Source: Falsihalocynthiibacter arcticus
GTDB taxonomy: Bacteria; Pseudomonadota; Alphaproteobacteria; Rhodobacterales; Rhodobacteraceae
Length of the DNA stretch: 64,000 nucleotides
Assembly: GCF_000812665.2 (NCBI RefSeq)
Contig: NZ_CP014327.1
Coordinates: 3,625,501-3,689,500, forward strand
Direction: 5' to 3'
The position numbers and the translations under genes were made by a program. Under the pieces are notes generated by a model, which saw only the letters and a list, made by a program, of their open reading frames with translations, was not told where the DNA came from and did no database searches. This document shows positions 1 through 8,782 of the stretch, one piece after another. Positions within the stretch are counted from its first letter, which is position 1. Every line of letters begins with the position of its first letter.

Positions 1-1
1 C

Positions 2-412
2 GATTTTACAGCTCTTGCAAACCGTATCCGCGAACAAGGCCTGCAGGTTATCGGCATTGGTGAACGTAAAACGCCTGAAAGCCTACGCAACGTCTGTAAC
101 CGTTTCGTGTTTATTGAGAACCTCATAGAAGAACCGGCCTCAACCATAGATGGGAAGCAAACGAAAAGCACAAAACTTCCGGCAAAAGGTGCGGCGCCGC
201 TGATCGTTGCCGCAATGGATAAAATCGAACAGGACGATGATTGGTACTCGCTCTCAGCACTGGGCAAACAAATCATGGCCGCGAATTCAGACTTTGACAC
301 CCGTACTTATGGTTACAAGAAGCTTAGCGAGCTTGTGGGCAATCTCAATCAGTTTGAAATCCGCAAAATTGGGACAACACTTTCCGTTAGGTATGTGATT
401 AAGTCGAGCTAG
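2..412 (+). CDS. NYN-domain protein with C-terminal OST-HTH/LOTUS domain (5' partial)
   Basis: The reading frame is already open at the window edge and ends with TAG at 410-412, so only the C-terminal 136 residues are visible. The first ~45 residues (QVIGIGERKTPESLRNVCN and after) resemble the end of a NYN/LabA-type PIN-like nuclease fold. Residues after a Lys/Thr-rich linker (LIVAAMDKIEQDDDWYSLSA, then LGKQI, YGYKKLSELV) match the OST-HTH/LOTUS winged-helix domain, a presumed RNA-binding module. Proteins with this architecture are thought to act on RNA; no substrate can be inferred here. The catalytic aspartates of the NYN domain lie upstream of the window. Confidence 0.8.
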   Translation, partial: DFTALANRIREQGLQVIGIGERKTPESLRNVCNRFVFIENLIEEPASTIDGKQTKSTKLPAKGAAPLIVAAMDKIEQDDDWYSLSALGKQIMAANSDFDTRTYGYKKLSELVGNLNQFEIRKIGTTLSVRYVIKSS

Positions 413-946
413 ATCCACCAATTTGAATTAACACGGCAAAGCTGCGGATTTTGTGAATGCGTTGAACGACTGGATTTATGGGCGGGCCTTTCACGCATCA
501 ATAATTAAACAGGAGCTAAAACACATTGGCAGCCATTCGTTCCGCCTATGGTTTTCGGAAGTCTGGGCTCGAATCTGCCACTAGCTGCGTCATGCATTAA
601 TGACGGCCAGCGCAGAAATTGCCCTTTGCAAAGCCCTGATCAAAGATCTTGAAAGAGGGCTGAAACCTGCACCATTGTCACTAGTCGATCCCATGCCGCG
701 ACCCAGCTTTTCTAAACCAGCCATTCGTGGATCGCGCAGCATCATGGCTGGCTCCGTTTGAAACAGGATTTTAAACAATTTTTCCGAAAATCGCGCTGAG
801 GTGTACTTTGTCGAGCATTCGCGGTAGGCGTTTGGAGATGCGATGTCGTATCTGGCACGCATGACTATTTCCAAAAAAATTTGGTTTGGCACGCTTTACG
901 GCTGCTGCTCCAGATGATCCGAGAAATCGGACGAAAGGTATATTAC
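413..946. other. Intergenic stretch, no recognisable gene
   Basis: No recognisable coding sequence. A 100-codon open frame exists on the minus strand (590-892), but its translation resembles no family I know and its codon use differs from the neighbours. Probably degraded DNA; I see no clear repeat or regulatory site. Confidence 0.5.
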
Positions 947-1309
947 ATGGAACTTCCAGCAGCGATCCAAGGCGAGTCACTTACACGACTATTACAGGGC
1001 TTCGGCCTTGGTGCAGTTGTCGCAATAGGTGTCGGATTTGGTTGGGGTGGCTGGACTTTGGGCAGCACCGCCGCTGAGCAAAGTGCCACCGAAACGTCTG
1101 CTGCGGTCGTCGCCGCTCTGGCTCCGATTTGCGTTAAAAATTTCCAAGCGGACTCTCAGGCAACTGCCAACATGACGGAGCTTTTGGCTGAATCAAGCTA
1201 CAAAAGGGACAATCTACTGGAGGACGCTGGTTGGGCGACCTTCTCGGGAAGTGATGAGCCAACACCAGGAGTTGCGGAAGAATGCGCGCAGCTATTGGCT
1301 GAAGTATAA
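947..1309 (+). CDS. Small conserved membrane-anchored protein of unknown function
   Basis: A 120-residue protein starting at ATG 947 (MELPAAIQGE); an upstream in-frame start at 881 exists, but the residues it adds look non-coding. One hydrophobic, glycine-rich segment (about residues 18-40, GFGLGAVVAIGVGFGWGGW) is likely a membrane anchor. A Ser/Thr/Ala-rich segment with an invariant-looking Cys (ALAPICVKNFQ) and a second Cys near the C-terminus follow, so the soluble part may carry a disulfide. Similar proteins occur in alphaproteobacteria, but I know of no assigned function. It is a single gene followed by a hairpin. Confidence 0.6.
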   Translation: MELPAAIQGESLTRLLQGFGLGAVVAIGVGFGWGGWTLGSTAAEQSATETSAAVVAALAPICVKNFQADSQATANMTELLAESSYKRDNLLEDAGWATFSGSDEPTPGVAEECAQLLAEV

Positions 1310-1317
1310 TCAAAAAT

Positions 1318-1349
1318 TGCGGTGACCAATATTATTATTGGTCACCGCA
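1318..1349 (+). terminator. Hairpin downstream of the small membrane protein gene
   Basis: A perfect 12-bp inverted repeat, GCGGTGACCAAT at 1319-1330 and its complement at 1337-1348, with an AT-only loop, starts 10 bases after the stop codon. No T-run follows, so it may be a weak terminator or an RNA-stabilising hairpin. Confidence 0.55.
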
Positions 1350-1609
1350 TGTTGAGGACGGCAAAGATATCCCGAATTGAGCCCAATAGATAAATGAAGT
1401 CCCTAGAGGCCATTTCCTGACATGCTGCACGGTCCCTGACCGGAAACTTTGGGTTGAGGCCGGAATTTAACGCCTGACCCCAGTGGCCCAATTACGCATG
1501 CTTTGGGCCGGAACTACTATTTGTGCATCTCGCAGTGTTGACCATAACTCATACGTTTGCTTAACAGACCAAACGACATTCCCAGACCTGCAGGCAACGT
1601 TACAAACTT

Positions 1610-1768
1610 CTAACCCGCTCGCAATTCGTCCAAAAATGCAGCCCACCATTCTGACATTTCCACACGCTCATTCCAAAATGCCCCGCGTGCATAAGCGCGA
1701 CGAACTTCATTTCCTTCTACATGAGCCAAAAGCACGTTCGATAGCCTCCCCATCATCGGGCGGTTGCT
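1610..1768 (-). pseudogene. Remnant of a tyrosine recombinase (phage-type integrase), C-terminal end
   Basis: On the minus strand a frame ending with TAG at 1610-1612 encodes LLAHVEGNEVRRAYARG followed by WNERVEMSEWWAAFLDEL. This is the typical end of a P4-like tyrosine integrase: the 'LAHV.GN.V..AY.RG' box that carries the region around the catalytic tyrosine, then the 'R..M..WA.FL' tail. The Arg-His-Arg catalytic core expected upstream is missing and the frame soon closes, so only about 50 residues remain. It indicates that an integrative element once sat here. No tRNA or att-like repeat is visible beside it. Confidence 0.6.
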
Positions 1769-1967
1769 AGGACATACACAAACAACAGCACGCTACCCAC
1801 ACATCGACGCCGACCCTGCTACTTAAAGTTGCGGATACCTTAGGCCGCGCGATTGACGCGGCTATAAATCATACTAAGGCAGGCCCGTCGCTCCATTGAA
1901 GGAGCGAATAGGCCGCCAAAGTTGATTAACTCTGACACAGCTAAAACTTTGTCAAATTGTTGCCATA

Positions 1968-2002
1968 GTCACCGGTCTGCTAACAAGTAGCAGACCGGTG
2001 AC
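1968..2002 (-). terminator. 14-bp hairpin at the 3' end of the mcrC remnant
   Basis: A perfect 14-bp inverted repeat (GTCACCGGTCTGCT at 1968-1981, complement at 1989-2002) with a 7-base loop includes the stop codon of the minus-strand mcrC fragment. It is likely the original terminator of that gene. Confidence 0.6.
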
Positions 2003-2357
2003 TGTCAAGAACGCTACCACCGTTTGCAACATCGATGCTTGCAGTTTCTAAGAAAGTGGCGAGGCCGTTTATTCGATGTCGAGTGTGAACATGTTCCTCT
2101 CCGCCTAGACCCGAATGATGTGGATACAGAAGCGTAAGCCGCGGTGTATTGTAAAGCTGTCCATAAGCCATCATCTGGTAGACATCGCTTTGTGAAACGC
2201 CCAGTTTAGGGTCGTCCACATTAGCAGAAGTTCGCTTCCATTTGGTGTCGATTACATGTGTCACAATGCCCGCGCGACGAATTACGATATCTGGTTTCGT
2301 TTGAAATAATTTTCGCCTCATTGTTTCATCAGTGAAGCAAAATTTCAAACCGTGTTT
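1980..2357 (-). pseudogene. mcrC remnant: C-terminal nuclease part of a McrBC 5-methylcytosine restriction system
   Basis: About 125 residues with the C-terminal nuclease signature of McrC: KPDIVIRR, VIDTKWKR and SQSDVYQMMAYGQLYN followed by LTLLYPHHS. PD..., DTKWK and the Q of QSDVYQM form the PD-(D/E)XK-type active site that cuts DNA when driven by the McrB GTPase. A full McrC is roughly three times longer; the N-terminal part is absent. The frame runs in from the opposite side of a junction near 2350-2360, where sulfatase sequence begins on the other strand. No mcrB is present in the window, so the restriction system is dead here. Confidence 0.8.
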
Positions 2358-3717
2358 ATGGCGGCACGACCGCTACGCCACGTATTGATGAGCTTGCCAG
2401 CGAAGGCATCCGCTTTACCAACTACAATGTCGAAGTTCAGTGCACGCCATCGCGTTCGGCAATCATGACGGGCCGTCATCCTGTCCGCTCCGGCACCTAT
2501 TCCGTGCTACCGCCCCCCGGTGGCCAAGACGGCATGGTGCCTTGGGAATACACAATCGCGGAATTGCTCTCGGATTCCGATTATGCCACCGCGCTTTACG
2601 GCAAATGGCATCTGGGCAACGTGCAAGGCCGCTTGCCCAACGATCAGGGCTTTGACGAGTGGTGGGGCATCCCCAACAGTTGGGATCAGTCCGGCTTTAC
2701 CAGCTATCCGATGTACGACTTGATGGCGAAAGAAATCCTCGCCAAAGAGGGGAAGACGGAATTGCTCAACGTCCCGCCACATGTCCTAGAAGGCAAAAAA
2801 GGTGAGGAATCCAAGCCTGCGATGGATTTGGATATGAAGGTGCGGCCCGTTATCGACGCCGACTACCTCATTCCGAAAACGGTTGCGTTTATCAAGAAAC
2901 AAGCGGCGGAAGACAAGCCTTTCTTCGTCTATCTTGGCTACTCCGAGATGCCCCCCCGATCCAGTGTAATCCGGCCTTCGTCGGCACGTCGCCTGAGCGC
3001 GGCGGGATGTATTCCGACTGTATCGCCGAGATGGACTATCGTGTCGGTCAGGTGCTTGATGGCATCAAAGAAGCTGGCGTCGAAGACAACACCATCGTTG
3101 TTCTAAGCAGTGATAACGCCACGGGTGGTCTTTCTGGCGGCGCTGGCGCGAATGGCGGCTCTAACGGTCCATTCCGCGGCGATTTCTTCTACACACCTTT
3201 CGAAGGCAGCATGCGCGTACCCGCAATTGTGCGCTGGCCTGGTAAATTCGCCAAAGGTCAGGTGACCGACCAAATGTTTGCCGCAGTTGACTGGATGCCA
3301 ACACTGGCCTCCCTTGTTGGTGCGTCGAAACTGGTCCCCACGGATCGCCCCATCGATGGCAAGGACATTTCTGAATTCTTGCTCGGCAAAAGCAAAACCA
3401 CTGGCCGCGAGGACTATATGTTCTTTGGGACAGACGGTGAGTTGATGTCTGTAAAATGGCGCAACTACAAAATGATCCAACGCATGACCGCAGGGCCAGC
3501 ATTGGAAGCCATTGATCAGGCTTACATCGTGCCACAACTGCCGTTGTTCTTTGACCTGTCAAGTGACCCACATGAGGATTTCAACTTGTGGACCACGACA
3601 CTGACCATGGCTTGGCTCTTTGACCCGATGCTCACAGCTGTAGGAAAATACGAAGAGAGCGTGAAAAAGTACCCGAACATTCCGGCGGGTGTGAAAGACC
3701 TTAAAGGGTATAATTAG
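2357..3717 (+). pseudogene. Arylsulfatase remnant (5' truncated, one frameshift)
   Basis: Sulfatase-family sequence begins abruptly with YGGTTATPRIDELASEGIRF; the N-terminal ~50 residues with the first metal ligands are missing. The formylglycine signature CTPSRSAIMTGRHPVRSGT is intact: the Cys would be converted to formylglycine and hydrolyse sulfate esters. KWHLG, the DNATGG metal/substrate region and a C-terminal half with ...WPGKFAKGQVTDQ and DSSDPHE-like text follow. At the C7 run 2951-2957 the frame shifts: one extra base restores PIQCNPAFVGTSPERGGMYS into the downstream frame. No start codon or promoter survives, so it is not expressed as a normal enzyme, whatever the cause of the frameshift. 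Confidence 0.85.
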
Positions 3718-3727
3718 TAAGCGAGTA

Positions 3728-3759
3728 AGCCCCCCGCCTGCTTTTCTGGGCGGGGGGCT
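3728..3759 (+). terminator. Strong GC hairpin after the sulfatase remnant
   Basis: An 11-bp perfect stem (AGCCCCCCGCC at 3728-3738 with its complement at 3749-3759), loop of 10 bases, 11 bases beyond the stop codon. It can serve both strands, since a convergent sulfatase-maturase remnant follows. Confidence 0.7.
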
Positions 3760-3861
3760 CAATTGCGCTTTTGTGGAAGTTAGACCTTGCTCACGCTGGA
3801 TAGCGCCCGCCCAGCGGCAATTCATTTCCCGCGTTTCACTATATCTTGGGTCACGCTGCGG

Positions 3862-4064
3862 TCAGCGCAAGATTTCTAAGGCCTCCGGCGGCGCATCATA
3901 AACAACCCTAAACCCCGTATGGGAACTCGAACTGTCCGGTGTATTCGACGTTCTTGCAGCTATTCTATTCTAAAACAATAGCTTATATGACACATAAACG
4001 AGCCGCCTTTGATCAATCTATTCCCTTTGGCCGCAGCATTTGGATCACGGGCGGCACGCTTTAG
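3862..4064 (-). pseudogene. Remnant of formylglycine-generating enzyme (sulfatase maturase, SUMF1 family)
   Basis: The minus strand encodes DPNAAAKGNRLIKGGSFMC, then HISYCFR, then after a one-base shift near 3962-3965 AARTSNTPDSSSSHTGFRVV and a TGA stop at 3862. This is the C-terminal end of FGE. The CHISYC segment keeps both active-site cysteines that bind copper in characterised FGEs (the two Cys of the family's C-x4-C active site). FGE oxidises the sulfatase Cys to formylglycine, so it pairs naturally with the convergent sulfatase remnant. Only about 60-70 of some 300 residues remain. The upstream limit is approximate because it runs into transposase sequence. Confidence 0.75.
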
Positions 4065-4076
4065 CGAGCGCACCCG

Positions 4077-4133
4077 AGGGATGTAGGTGATATCAACGCA
4101 CCAGACCTGAATTTGCCGATCAATCGCCAGCCC
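4077..4133 (-). pseudogene. IS3-family transposase fragment (DDE domain start)
   Basis: A short minus-strand stretch reads AIDRQIQVWCVDITYIP, the hallmark entry into the integrase core of IS3-type OrfB transposases, where the Asp of 'VDITYIP' is the first acidic catalytic residue. Nothing of the remaining core survives. It abuts the FGE remnant and probably marks an old insertion that broke that gene. Confidence 0.65.
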
Positions 4134-4135
4134 CC

Positions 4136-4620
4136 AGAGCAGGTACTCGTTCACCGCTTGATTGATGATCAAAAGAAGTGCGTTCAACCGTTCCACTACC
4201 TGCGACGTCAAATCGCGCTTTGGGTCGTATCTTGCAGACTGCAGTACGCAAAAAATCCATCTAAATATTGTAATTAAATGTAAAAATTAAAAATACGCGT
4301 ATTTATCAACGGACTGTCTCTCCGCCAGTTACTTTTGTAGAAAAACCAATTATTTCCAAGATAATTTCGCTGATGAGTGTTTACACGATGTGCGCCAAAT
4401 TCAGGTTCAAACAAGGCGGCCATCTCGATCAAAAGGGGACCAACAATTCGGTTTACCCCGCAGTTGGCAGGCACCATTGCTGGTCAAAGTTGCGAACAAA
4501 GACGCTGTAAGCGTCCTCACAGGTCTCATAATATCATCCCAAAGGTCGCCTCGTGAGGCTCTATAAATCCCTGACATGGAATCGCCACTTACAACGAATG
4601 CAAGCATTCGTCTGTCGTGC
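4136..4620. other. Degenerate stretch without a recognisable gene
   Basis: AT-rich DNA with only short open frames. One minus-strand frame (4274-4477) has a plausible protein-like centre (IVGPLLIEMAALFEPEFGAH), but I cannot assign it to a family. Likely further decayed coding DNA. Confidence 0.5.
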
Positions 4621-5003
4621 AACGGGCAAAGAGTTGGCTAACCAACAACGCCGCCATAGACGCAGGCACCTTGGTATAGGCCAGAAACCACCCAAATGAA
4701 GCCTCGCATCCGATCATCATCAACACCATTGCGGTGGTGCGCACAGCGGCGAAAGGTTCCTCGACAAAGTCATGCCAACTTAGTCTGCTATATAGACAAA
4801 GAAGGTCGCAAGAAGCGCGTAAACCACGGCGATATTTGAGGATTCAGAGGCTGTGAAAACACCCGACCACACGCCGCTGAAAATGATCGCCACAAGGATA
4901 AGACGCGGAGCCGCCGAGACAAACAACGTCCTGATCATGCGGAAGTCCTCAAACGTCTGCACCGGATTCCCACGGTCGCCGACCAAGTTTTCGACGCATT
5001 TCA
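4621..5003 (-). pseudogene. TRAP transporter large permease (DctM) fragment with frameshift
   Basis: Minus-strand text SAAPRLILVAIIFSGVWSG, VFTASESSNIAVVYALLATF and, in a shifted frame after ~4785, VRTTAMVLMMIGCEASFGWF matches an internal part of DctM/SiaT-M permeases. The 'G(V/I)WSGVFT.TESA' motif is diagnostic. About 130 of some 430 residues remain, with both ends missing. At its upstream end it meets a GntR remnant on the other strand, near 5000. Confidence 0.75.
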
Positions 5004-5004
5004 G

Positions 5005-5624
5005 CATCAAATTTTGACGCTTAAACTCGCCCCATGCACGAAGGTTTCCGAAACGGACGTCGCACAGAAAATGAGCGTGTCACGTCAACCTGTGCGCGAA
5101 GCGTTCAAACGTTTGGCAATGCTCGGCTTCCTCTCTATCCGCCCGCAAAGCAGCACGAAAGTCAGTTTGATTTCAGAAAAGCCGTTTTGCGCGCAAGGTT
5201 TATTCGCACGGCATTGGAAATACATACCTGTAGAACCGCCTGCGAGAAATGCACCGACGTGGGGATAAACGTCCTGTCAAACCTGATAGAAAAACAACGG
5301 GCCGCCTATGATGCGCAGGATCGCGAGCTATTTCACTTGCTGGATGACCAATTTCACCGCGAAATATGCAATCTTGCCGGTGTTGGATATGTTTGGGACC
5401 TCATCCTTGAGAATAAAGCGCATATGGATCGCGTTCGCATGCTCACTCTCGACTCCTCGTCGCAAGAATTTGTCCTAAAAGAACATGTCGAAATATTTAA
5501 AGCCATTTCCGAAAGTGATGCGGATGCAGTCGCCGAGGCCATCACGAAACACTTGTCTCGCATTTTAATCCATATCGAAGATATCAAGTCCGTAAACCAC
5601 AAATGGTTCACGGATCTTGCGTAA
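5005..5624 (+). pseudogene. GntR-family (FCD subfamily) regulator remnant
   Basis: The winged-helix part starts without its first ~20 residues (ILTLKLAPCTKVSETDVAQ, then MSVSRQPVREAFKRLAMLGF, the standard GntR recognition helix). After the A4 run at 5177-5180 the frame shifts by one base; the continuation KAVLRARFIRTALE and the helical FCD ligand-binding domain (DDQFHREI, LKEHVEIFKAI, HLSRILIHIEDI) are intact to the stop. The adjacent divergent TRAP permease fragment fits the usual pairing of such regulators with TRAP operons. The 5' truncation makes it non-functional even if the frameshift is a base-call error. Confidence 0.8.
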
Positions 5625-5670
5625 AAAACGAACATGCACATCCCAAAATGCACGAATTTCCAGATGGCGT

Positions 5671-6072
5671 TTAATCCAAGGCCGGACCACTCAACCCTTC
5701 CAAAATCGGGCAATCAGGGCGGTGGTCCCCCGCGCATTCCTTTGACAAATGCGTCAAGGTGGCATGCATCGCTTGAAGGTCGGTAATCTTAGCCTCAATC
5801 TCCTGCAAATGCTGTTGCGCAATCGCCTTTACATCGGCACTCGCGCGGCCCGAGTCCTCATAAAGCGCCAAGAGCGTGCGACACTCGCCGATGGTAAATC
5901 CCAACGCCCGCGCGCGCCCCAAAAAGGTCAGTTTATGCCGGTCTGTCTCGCGAAAAACCCGATAATTATTGGTGTCGCGCAAAGGCCGCACAAGACCGAT
6001 ATCCTCATAGTAACGGATGGTTTTCGCAGGCAGGCCTGTGTGTTTAGTAACATCGCCGATATTCAGGTTCAT
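5671..6072 (-). CDS. cueR: Copper-responsive MerR-family regulator CueR
   Basis: A 133-residue protein starting at ATG 6072, preceded by GGAGG. The N-terminal MerR helix-turn-helix (MNLNIGDVTKHTGLPAKTIR, YYEDIGLV) is followed by a dimerisation helix. The C-terminal metal loop has two cysteines seven residues apart (CAGDHRPDC), the Cu(I)/Ag(I) site of CueR. CueR sits on over-long promoter spacers and switches transcription on when copper binds. The gene lies 13 bases downstream of copA on the same strand and is probably co-transcribed from the copA promoter. Confidence 0.93.
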   Translation of the reverse strand: MNLNIGDVTKHTGLPAKTIRYYEDIGLVRPLRDTNNYRVFRETDRHKLTFLGRARALGFTIGECRTLLALYEDSGRASADVKAIAQQHLQEIEAKITDLQAMHATLTHLSKECAGDHRPDCPILEGLSGPALD

Positions 6073-6085
6073 AAGATCCTCCAGA

Positions 6086-8593
6086 TCACGCCGCTTGAGC
6101 AGTTTTGCGGGGGGCAAGCGCGGCTGCTTGCGGGGGTGTGGTTGTTGCCACCGCAGGCTTCACCCACCGCAACCGCAACGCATTGCTTAGCACAAAAATG
6201 CTTGAAAACGCCATGGCACCCGCCGCCAGAACGGGCGAGAGCATCACGCCAAACGCTGGGTACAAGGCCCCTGCGGCCACAGGGATGAGCAAAGTATTAT
6301 AGCCGAACGCCCAAAACAGGTTCTGGCGAATATTGCGCATCACCCGCCCCGAAATATCAAACGCGTTGACCACACCCGTTAGCTCTCCAGACATCAAAAC
6401 CACATCCGCCGTTTCAATGGCCACATCCGTGCCTGTGCCAATAGCGATCCCCACATCCGCTTGGGCCAAGGCGGGTGCGTCGTTAATTCCGTCGCCCACA
6501 AACGCCAGTTTCCCCTGTTTTTGCAAGGCTTTAAGCGCATCGACTTTGCCCTCAGGCAAGACTTCGGCCACGACGATATCAATTCCCAACTCACGGGCAA
6601 TCACGTCGGCTGTGCCTTGGTTGTCGCCCGTTATCATCGCCACAGTCAGGCCCAAGTCGTGCAGCGCGGCAATGGCGGCGGGGGTGGTGGGCTTGATCGG
6701 ATCTGACACACCGATGACGGCAGCAATCCGTCCGTCAATAGCGGCATAAAGCGGTGAGCGTCCTTTTTTTCCAAGCGCCGCGCCGGTATCGGCAAAATCG
6801 CCCATGTCGATCCCGTCACGCCGCATGAGGCGATCCGCCCCGACCAGAATGTTGTGGCCTTCCACGCTCGCACTGACCCCAAAACCGGTAATCGAGGCAA
6901 ACGTGTCTACGGTAGGAATGTCCAACTTGCGCGTGGTCGCAGCCCGCACGATGGCCGCGGCGATAGGATGTTCAGACTGGGTTTCCACAGCGGCCACAAG
7001 GCGCAAAACTTCGGACTCTACAAACGAGGCTGCAATCACCAAATCGGTCAATTCAGGGCGTCCCGCCGTCAATGTTCCCGTCTTATCAAGCGCCACAACT
7101 TTGACCTCTTGCAAGGATTGCAACGCATCGCCTTTGCGAAACAACACGCCCATTTCAGCCGCGCGCCCCGTGCCCACCATAATGGACGTTGGCGTCGCCA
7201 ATCCCATCGCACAGGGACAGGCGATGATCAAAACCGCGACCCCCGCGACAATCGCGTAACTCAATGCGGGCGACGGACCAAAGATCAACCAGACCGCGAT
7301 TGTAACAACCGCCGCCGCGATCACAGCAGGCACGAACCATGCGGTAATTTTATCGACCGCGCCTTGGATCGGCAGTTTGGCTCCCTGCGCTCGCTCGACC
7401 ATCGCGATGATCTGCGCAAGCATGGTATCGGCGCCAACTTTCGTCGCGCGAAAGGTCAAAGCCCCTGCCCCGTTGACCGTCGCTCCGACGACCATTGCGC
7501 CTTCGGATTTTTCCACGGGCACGGGTTCGCCAGTGATCATGCTTTCATCCACATAGGACGTGCCGCTCAAAACCTCGCCGTCGACCGCGATCTTTTCACC
7601 GGGTCGCAGATGGATGACGTCGCCTACGGCGATCTCGTCAATGGGCAACTCAACGACCTCGCCATTGCGTTCCACCCGCGCTTCTTTGGCTTGCAACCCG
7701 ACAAGCTTGCGGATTGCTTCGCCTGTGCGCCCCTTGGCGCGGGCCTCAAGCCAGCGTCCGAGCAGGATCAAAACAACGATAACAGCGGCCGCTTCGAAGT
7801 ATACATTCGCAGTCCCTTGCGGCAGTAATTTTGGGGCAAATGTCGAAACCAGTGAAAACCCGTAGGCCGCCGAGGTGCCCAAGGCCACCAGAGAATTCAT
7901 GTCCGGCTTCCCCTTAAGAAGCAGCGGGAAGCCTTTGGTATAGAACTGTAATCCCGGCCCAAGCAGAACAGCAGTCGTTAGGAGAAATTGCACAATGCGG
8001 CTGGTTTGCAGGCCGATTGTGCGCTCGACCCACATATGCATTCCCGGAATGACATGGCTGCCCATTTCGAGGATGAAAACCGGTAAAGCAAGCAGCGCGG
8101 CAATCAACGTCAACCGCCCAAGACGCGAAATTTCGGCGGCTTTGCGATCTGCTTTCTCCGCATCCACCCCCGCCTTAACTTTGGCAGGATACCCCAAACC
8201 GGTTGCCACGCGCGCCAAATCGGCGGGCGTTGTTGCCCCAACGATATATCGCAGCGTTGCCGTTTCCGTGGCTAAATTCACCGAGGCATCCAAAGCACCT
8301 GTCGCCGCTTTCAACCCCCGTTCGACACGGCCCACGCAAGAGGCGCAGGTCATGCCTTCGACCTCCAAAGTTACTTCTGCCGTCACTGCAGGGTAGCCCG
8401 CGCCCTCCAAGGCTTGCGTCAAAACCGAAAGGTCAGCGGGAGACGAAAACTGCACCTGCGCCGTCTCATTTGCAAGATTAACAGCGGCCGATGACACACC
8501 AGAAACCGCCTTCAGGGATTTTTCAACCCGACCGACACACGACGCGCAGGTCATTCCCTCGATGGATAAGGTCACAATATTTTCGTCCGCCAT
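6086..8593 (-). CDS. copA: Cu(I)-exporting P1B-type ATPase CopA
   Basis: An 835-residue protein starting at ATG 8593 (MADENIVTL) with AAGGAG just upstream. Two N-terminal heavy-metal-associated domains each carry GMTCASC (Cys 16/19 and 83/86). Eight predicted membrane helices follow, with the Cu-transport motif CPC ([15 protein letters not shown]), the actuator TGEPVPVEK, the phosphorylation site DKTGTLT, the SEHPIAAAI motif and [10 protein letters not shown]. It pumps Cu(I) from the cytoplasm across the inner membrane at the cost of ATP. The cognate regulator cueR is immediately downstream and a MerR-type promoter immediately upstream. Confidence 0.95.
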   Translation of the reverse strand: MADENIVTLSIEGMTCASCVGRVEKSLKAVSGVSSAAVNLANETAQVQFSSPADLSVLTQALEGAGYPAVTAEVTLEVEGMTCASCVGRVERGLKAATGALDASVNLATETATLRYIVGATTPADLARVATGLGYPAKVKAGVDAEKADRKAAEISRLGRLTLIAALLALPVFILEMGSHVIPGMHMWVERTIGLQTSRIVQFLLTTAVLLGPGLQFYTKGFPLLLKGKPDMNSLVALGTSAAYGFSLVSTFAPKLLPQGTANVYFEAAAVIVVLILLGRWLEARAKGRTGEAIRKLVGLQAKEARVERNGEVVELPIDEIAVGDVIHLRPGEKIAVDGEVLSGTSYVDESMITGEPVPVEKSEGAMVVGATVNGAGALTFRATKVGADTMLAQIIAMVERAQGAKLPIQGAVDKITAWFVPAVIAAAVVTIAVWLIFGPSPALSYAIVAGVAVLIIACPCAMGLATPTSIMVGTGRAAEMGVLFRKGDALQSLQEVKVVALDKTGTLTAGRPELTDLVIAASFVESEVLRLVAAVETQSEHPIAAAIVRAATTRKLDIPTVDTFASITGFGVSASVEGHNILVGADRLMRRDGIDMGDFADTGAALGKKGRSPLYAAIDGRIAAVIGVSDPIKPTTPAAIAALHDLGLTVAMITGDNQGTADVIARELGIDIVVAEVLPEGKVDALKALQKQGKLAFVGDGINDAPALAQADVGIAIGTGTDVAIETADVVLMSGELTGVVNAFDISGRVMRNIRQNLFWAFGYNTLLIPVAAGALYPAFGVMLSPVLAAGAMAFSSIFVLSNALRLRWVKPAVATTTPPQAAALAPRKTAQAA

Positions 8594-8625
8594 TTCAGTC
8601 TCCTTGATTCGCTTCTTTGGAGTAG

Positions 8626-8655
8626 TGATGAGGGTTCCAGTAAGGGTAAGGTCAA
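8626..8655 (-). promoter_or_regulatory. CueR-type copA promoter/operator
   Basis: Reading the minus strand, TTGACC (8650-8655) is followed by a 19-base spacer TTACCCTTACTGGAACCCT and a CATCAC-like -10. The long spacer and the ACCTTACCC...CTGGAA arrangement are close to known CueR-controlled copA promoters (ACCTTCC...GGAAGGT). The dyad is imperfect on the right half. Confidence 0.65.
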
Positions 8656-8700
8656 CACCCAACTTGCGCAGTTTGCGACTTTGATTTTGGCAATGCACGA

Positions 8701-8742
8701 CCATGCCTTAAGGTCCTCGCAATTCGGAGGATTAAGGCATGG
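8701..8742 (-). terminator. Hairpin between the peptide-transport operon and copA
   Basis: CCATGCCTTAA at 8701-8711 is perfectly complementary to 8732-8742, with a further complementary TCCTC/GAGGA inside. It lies 40 bases past the end of the ABC transporter operon and before the copA promoter. No T-run, so termination strength is uncertain. Confidence 0.55.
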
Positions 8743-8782
8743 GGTAAAAACAGGTTGTTATGCGCGCGGGTCGCGACGGACC

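Noticed and set aside
590-892. 100-codon minus-strand frame
   Set aside because: No recognisable domain and atypical codon use; not called as a gene.
6854-7828. 324-codon frame opposite copA
   Set aside because: It lies wholly antisense to the well-conserved CopA and has an Arg/His/Asp-rich composition typical of a shadow frame.
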